Below, one piece after another: positions 52,960 to 56,464 of a stretch of DNA of 56,464 nucleotides. Under the pieces are notes generated by a model. The model ran no database searches and was not told the origin of the DNA. It worked only from the letters and a program-made list of their open reading frames with translations. The stretch is from positions 651,644-708,107 of the forward strand of contig NZ_AJYZ02000042.1 of assembly GCF_000272045.2 (NCBI RefSeq). The letters run 5' to 3'. Position 1 is the stretch's first letter. Each line of letters opens with the position of its first letter. This stretch comes from Vibrio crassostreae 9ZC13 (GTDB taxonomy: Bacteria; Pseudomonadota; Gammaproteobacteria; Enterobacterales; Vibrionaceae). The position numbers were made by a program, and so were the translations under genes.

Positions 52960-52984
52960 CCAGCGATTCGCTGGCTATTTTCTT
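52952..52984. terminator. Terminator between the marC pseudogene and the nucleotidase gene
   Basis: AAAATAGCCAGC-gattc-GCTGGCTATTTT, a 12-bp perfect stem with A run on the left and T run on the right; it serves either convergent gene. Confidence 0.85.
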
Positions 52985-53010
52985 TGGCGCTTTTGTTTAC
53001 GAATTATAAA

Positions 53011-54711
53011 TTAGTTCGCAGGGCAGCCTTTTACTTCTAAACCTTTACTCATGTAGATTAGATCACCATCCGCTGGTGCGTAATTCGCTGCAGTGACATC
53101 AGGGTTCTTAACAAAGAATTCGCGCAGTACCGAGGCATCCGTTAACTGTGTCGATTCAACGTCAATTACTGGGTAGTCATCACCACCAGCCGCACTGAAA
53201 CTGATCACGGAGAACGTGTAAGTGTCTGCTAAATCAAAACCTTTGCCATTGATGTCTCGAATGGTCACATCACTCAAATCGCAGTCAACCGTTAAGCTGA
53301 TATTGTCGAGTTGGGCATAAGCGCCGGATCCTGCAGTCTTCGTCGCAACAACGTCCAAATACGCTTTTACTTCAGCACCTGTCATCGTTGCTTTAGTCAC
53401 GAAGTTCCCGAAAGGTTGAACCGTCAGTACATCACGATAAGCAATGTCTCCTGCCGCAATTGAGTCACGGACACCACCAGAGTTCATTACACCAAAGTCA
53501 GCATTCACCAATTCATAAGTGCGGTATGCTTCTCCTAACAAGTGACCAAGATTAGTTTGTTCTGAACGAACAACATCACGATCACCTTCCAGTTTTGCAT
53601 CTGTCTTTGAGATGATGACATCGAGGAGATCTTGCCCTTGTTGTTGATATGGGTAGAGAGTAGCTTTTACAGCTGCATCAGGCTTTATTTCAGATTGAAT
53701 AAACTGATAATCACCGTTTTCATCCTTCTCTTTTAGGTTCACAGGAACCAGATCGTACTTCGCTAAATGCAGTTTGCCGTCATAAAACTCAAAGTCAGCT
53801 CTGCCTACATACTTACCCCACTCGTGAGCTTGCATGATGTAGGTACCATTTTGCTGATCAGGTTTGCAGTCATCCCCTGGGTTGAAGTCGGCGTATTCAT
53901 TGCCTTCCATACAAACAGGGTTTTGAGAGTGTCCACCAATAATTGCATCTAGCTGACCTTCTTCTAGAGAGCGAGCAAGCAATACATCGCCAGGCGCTTC
54001 ACTACCATGCTGACCATCTGCGTAATGCCCCATATGCGTGGTAGCAAAAATCAGGTCAACCGTTTCATTGGCCTCTATTTCTTTTATGGCTTTTTTGATT
54101 TCAACTTGTGGGTCGGCAAAGTGAATTGTCGCGACGTTGTCAGGATTAACTAATTTAGCCGTATCTTTGGTTGTCAGGCCAATAACAGCAATCTTTAAAC
54201 CATTAATGGTGAATACTTTATATGGAGAGAAAAGGCGTTCATCAGTAACTGTGTCTCCATCTTTGATATAAATATTCGCCGCAAGCATCGGGAAGTCAGC
54301 TAGCTCAGATTGCATCTCAAGCACATCCAAGGTGTTGTCGAATTCATGGTTACCTAATGCCATCGCATCGTAACCAAGAAGGTTCATGCCAACAAAATCT
54401 GGTATCGCATCCTGCATATCAGACTCTGGAACACCAGTATTAATGTCACCACCGGACAGTAGGATCGTCTCACCACCGTTTTGAGTCACTTCCGCACGAA
54501 TACTATCAATCAACGTCTTACGAGCCGCCATTCCATATTCACCCTTACTATTTTCCCAGAAGCGACCATGGTTATCGTTGGTATGTAAAACAGTAAACTT
54601 GGTACAAGAAGCGGCAGTGTCACATGTCACTGCGATATCGTCACTGTCCGAGCCACAACCAACCATCGCTACGCCGATAGATAACACCAGTAAAGACTTA
54701 GTAAAATTCAT
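53011..54711 (-). CDS. ushA: 5'-nucleotidase/UshA-like periplasmic lipoprotein
   Basis: A 566-aa secreted metallophosphoesterase with a lipobox ending at Cys19 (VAMVGC). The N-terminal catalytic domain carries HTNDNHGRFW, LLSGGDINTG, LGNHEFDNTL and GGHSQNP for two metals; the C-terminal nucleotide-binding domain carries NSGGVRDSIAAGD and SAAGGDDYP. This is the UshA/NutA family that hydrolyses external nucleotides. Vibrio members are often called nutA, so the symbol is less certain than the family. It may feed nucleosides to the OmpK channel. Confidence 0.88.
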   Translation of the reverse strand: MNFTKSLLVLSIGVAMVGCGSDSDDIAVTCDTAASCTKFTVLHTNDNHGRFWENSKGEYGMAARKTLIDSIRAEVTQNGGETILLSGGDINTGVPESDMQDAIPDFVGMNLLGYDAMALGNHEFDNTLDVLEMQSELADFPMLAANIYIKDGDTVTDERLFSPYKVFTINGLKIAVIGLTTKDTAKLVNPDNVATIHFADPQVEIKKAIKEIEANETVDLIFATTHMGHYADGQHGSEAPGDVLLARSLEEGQLDAIIGGHSQNPVCMEGNEYADFNPGDDCKPDQQNGTYIMQAHEWGKYVGRADFEFYDGKLHLAKYDLVPVNLKEKDENGDYQFIQSEIKPDAAVKATLYPYQQQGQDLLDVIISKTDAKLEGDRDVVRSEQTNLGHLLGEAYRTYELVNADFGVMNSGGVRDSIAAGDIAYRDVLTVQPFGNFVTKATMTGAEVKAYLDVVATKTAGSGAYAQLDNISLTVDCDLSDVTIRDINGKGFDLADTYTFSVISFSAAGGDDYPVIDVESTQLTDASVLREFFVKNPDVTAANYAPADGDLIYMSKGLEVKGCPAN

Positions 54712-55015
54712 AGAAGATCCTTTATTAATCGTTTTAATGTCGTTATGGCCGGCAATATACTGACATCTTGCAGGGTTTTAGTGATCGTTCTCTTAATTAC
54801 ATGTCTGGAAAGTTGAGTATTTACCCTAACTGTAGGCACAAGCGATTAATCAACAGAAGTCGAATAATTCTGATAATAAACATGAATTTATAAAGAAAGT
54901 GTGACTCACTCTATTGATACGGCTAACAAGAGGATGGACTAAAGATAAGTGTCAGGCATGGAAATGAAATGGCACCGCGCTACTTAAGTAAGAACGCCCA
55001 TATTTAAGAGCGAGG

Positions 55016-55021
55016 TATAAT
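55016..55021 (+). promoter_or_regulatory. Candidate -10 box of the dapD transcript
   Basis: A perfect TATAAT, about 200 bases upstream of dapD; no convincing -35 is seen. A 6-bp hairpin CGCCCT/AGGGCG (55087-55107) and a 22-codon ORF lie between it and dapD. The region 54712-55015 holds no recognised feature. Confidence 0.4.
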
Positions 55022-55115
55022 ATCCGGATAATGAAAACTATCTCTCAAAAGACAAGCAATATCATTTTACAGACTTTATCCCGATACGCCCTTTCATAAC
55101 GAGGGCGCTCTCTTT

Positions 55116-55184
55116 ATGATGAACGCAATTAAATTAACTTTGCTAACGGCAGCGCTTGTTATTCGAGCCGTTGTTTTGGAATAG
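55116..55184 (+). other. Possible 22-codon leader ORF upstream of dapD
   Basis: ATG ATG at 55116 opens a 22-codon frame (MMNAIKLTLLTAALVIRAVV...) ending in TAG at 55182-55184. AACGGC/GCCGTT (55145-55150 with 55167-55172) forms a stem within it followed by GTTTT. No ribosome binding site stands out. It could be chance. Confidence 0.2.
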
Positions 55185-55216
55185 CAAAATCAAGACTCAA
55201 CACATGGAGATTCAAC

Positions 55217-56248
55217 ATGGCTTATTTTTCACTAGCCTTCGGTACGGCAACCAAAAATCGCGACAATAAAATCATTGAAGCGTTCTTCCCTAACCCGCTT
55301 CTAAACCCAAGCGACGCTCTTGTAGCAGCTGTAGCTGAAGTGTCAGGTTACGCTGAAGGCAACCAAGCTATCGAAATCTCTGCTGCACAAAGCGCAGAAC
55401 TGGCGAAAGCATTCGCAGCAAACGATGATGCAGCTAACGCATCTTTCGCAGAAAAAGCGGCAGCGTCTGAACAGCCACTTGTTCTTGTTGTTCTTGCTAC
55501 TGACGAGAAGCCAGCATCAGTTGCTGAAGGCTTCCTAAAGCTACAACTTATCTCTAACCGCCTAGTACAACCACACGGTACGGTACTGGACGGCATCTTC
55601 GGTCTACTGCACAACATCGCATGGACAAACGAAGGCCCTATCGACCTACCTGAGCTGGCTGAGCGTCAAATCGAAGCTCGCCTTGCAGGTCGTGCTCTGT
55701 CTGTAGATTGCGTAGACAAGTTCCCTAAAATGGTGGACTACGTAGTACCAACAGGTATTCGTATTGCTGACACTTCTCGTGTTCGTCTTGGCGCACACGT
55801 AGGCGAAGGCACAACAGTAATGCACGAAGGTTTCATCAACTTCAATGCTGGTACAACTGGCGTGAGCATGGTTGAAGGTCGTATCTCTGCGGGTGTTGTT
55901 GTAGGTAACGGTTCAGACATCGGCGGCGGCGCTTCTATCATGGGTACTCTGTCTGGTGGCGGTACGATGGTTATCTCTATCGGCGAAAACTGCCTACTAG
56001 GCGCAAACGCGGGCCTTGGCTTCCCTATGGGTGACCGTTGTACAGTTGAGTCTGGTCTTTACGTGACTGCGGGTACTAAGGTTCGCATGCTAGATAAAGA
56101 AGGCAATGAAGTAGAAATCATTAAAGCTCGCGATCTTGCTGGCGTGTCTGATCTTCTGTTCCGTCGCAACTCAATCACAGGCCAAATCGAGTGCCTAGCG
56201 AACAAGTCTGCGGTTGAGCTAAACAGCGAGCTGCACAGCAACAACTAA
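55217..56248 (+). CDS. dapD: 2,3,4,5-tetrahydropyridine-2,6-dicarboxylate N-succinyltransferase
   Basis: A 343-aa succinyltransferase of lysine/diaminopimelate synthesis. This is the long DapD type with an extra N-terminal domain (E. coli DapD is 274 aa). The left-handed beta-helix (about 180-300) shows hexapeptide repeats such as VRLGAHVGEGTTVMHEGFIN, GISAGVVVGNGSDIGGGASI-like turns and GENCLLGANAGLG. GGAG lies 10-13 bases upstream of the ATG. The product supplies DAP for the peptidoglycan genes. No other lysine gene is adjacent. Confidence 0.95.
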   Translation: MAYFSLAFGTATKNRDNKIIEAFFPNPLLNPSDALVAAVAEVSGYAEGNQAIEISAAQSAELAKAFAANDDAANASFAEKAAASEQPLVLVVLATDEKPASVAEGFLKLQLISNRLVQPHGTVLDGIFGLLHNIAWTNEGPIDLPELAERQIEARLAGRALSVDCVDKFPKMVDYVVPTGIRIADTSRVRLGAHVGEGTTVMHEGFINFNAGTTGVSMVEGRISAGVVVGNGSDIGGGASIMGTLSGGGTMVISIGENCLLGANAGLGFPMGDRCTVESGLYVTAGTKVRMLDKEGNEVEIIKARDLAGVSDLLFRRNSITGQIECLANKSAVELNSELHSNN

Positions 56249-56256
56249 TCTAAGCA

Positions 56257-56303
56257 CTAGATGCTAGATGCTAGATGCTAGATGCTAGATGCTAGATGCT
56301 AGA
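56257..56303. repeat. Tandem heptanucleotide repeat CTAGATG
   Basis: Six perfect head-to-tail copies of CTAGATG (7 bp) plus a partial copy CTAGA lie between the dapD stop and its terminator. The unit is CTAG-rich and not in a coding frame. It is likely to vary in copy number. Confidence 0.95.
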
Positions 56304-56310
56304 AAATAAT

Positions 56311-56342
56311 AAGCCGCTGGGGTTCAATCCAGCGGCTTTTTT
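56311..56342 (+). terminator. Terminator after dapD
   Basis: AAGCCGCTGG-ggttcaat-CCAGCGGCTT with a T run. The remaining bases to 56464 contain no recognised feature. Confidence 0.9.
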
Positions 56343-56464
56343 GTATGTTCTGGGAATCATTATTGCCCCATTACCAGTCAGATTTAACAGAATGTTAACA
56401 TGTATTTACCCTACTAAAAGTAATCCCTTGTCTGTTGGATATTTGCAAGGCAAACTGCTGGGCA

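Noticed and set aside
56257..56303. Heptamer array as a CRISPR
   Set aside because: The unit is 7 bases with no spacers and no cas genes are present; it is a simple tandem repeat.
1..56464. Mobile elements, integrases, tRNA genes or rRNA genes
   Set aside because: No transposase, integrase, inverted-repeat-bounded insertion or tRNA-like sequence was recognised on reading both strands; I cannot exclude very degraded remnants.

Overview
The window is a contiguous stretch of a gammaproteobacterial chromosome, almost certainly a Vibrio and probably of the Splendidus clade. Evidence: a complete nqrABCDEF-apbE-nqrM sodium pump cluster next to dinB, an OmpK/Tsx-type porin, a DUF2850 membrane protein, a long-form (343 aa) DapD, RecBCD in vibrio size classes, and protein sequences throughout that read as Vibrio orthologues of E. 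coli housekeeping genes. Species is not proven. I see no rRNA, tRNA, insertion sequence, integrase or CRISPR array.

Layout. 1-8.7 kb: the plus-strand cell-wall/lipoate block holA(end)-rsfS-rlmH-mrdA-mrdB-rlpA-dacA-ybeD-lipB-lipA, in E. coli order but without nadD. 8.9-15.1 kb: an NSS-family sodium symporter, a YggN-like periplasmic protein, a GreA/GreB-like factor, an unusual RecQ-family helicase and SOS-controlled dinB. 15.2-16.5 kb: a double-receiver diguanylate cyclase. 16.6-23.9 kb: the Na+-NQR operon on the minus strand, with a long structured leader. 24.4-28.7 kb: bolA, rlmG, yajG, a periplasmic cyclophilin and ampG. 28.7-37.5 kb: a DUF4397 remnant, ompK, panE, the csdA/csdE/tcdA sulfur-transfer and tRNA-modification group, mltA, DUF2850 and argA with an apparent two-box ArgR operator. 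37.5-47.4 kb: recD-recB-recC (minus strand), with a previously untracked 55-codon ORF fused to the recC stop and a palindrome-rich gap before recB. 47.5-49.9 kb: a TDT-family exporter divergent from a YeiE-like LysR regulator, then SOS-controlled yebG. 50.0-52.1 kb: a fluoride (crcB-type) riboswitch in front of a two-gene unit coding for an IscU/NifU-like scaffold and a GGGtGRT-family protein. 52.3-56.4 kb: a MarC pseudogene with two nonsense codons, a UshA-like nucleotidase lipoprotein and dapD.

The most interesting locus is 50087-52065. The aptamer matches the fluoride riboswitch in both helices and in the loop-loop pseudoknot. It is followed by a 10-bp inverted repeat that would bury the ribosome binding site, and by a 9-nt segment exactly complementary to the 5' arm of that hairpin. 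No fluoride exporter (crcB or eriC) is in the window, so the riboswitch appears to control a different kind of cargo: an Fe-S scaffold-like protein plus a protein of unknown function. Shared themes elsewhere are peptidoglycan synthesis and recycling (mrdA, mrdB, rlpA, dacA, mltA, ampG), DNA repair under SOS control (dinB and yebG each with a LexA box, recBCD, recQ-like), and sodium energetics (nqr, NSS symporter).
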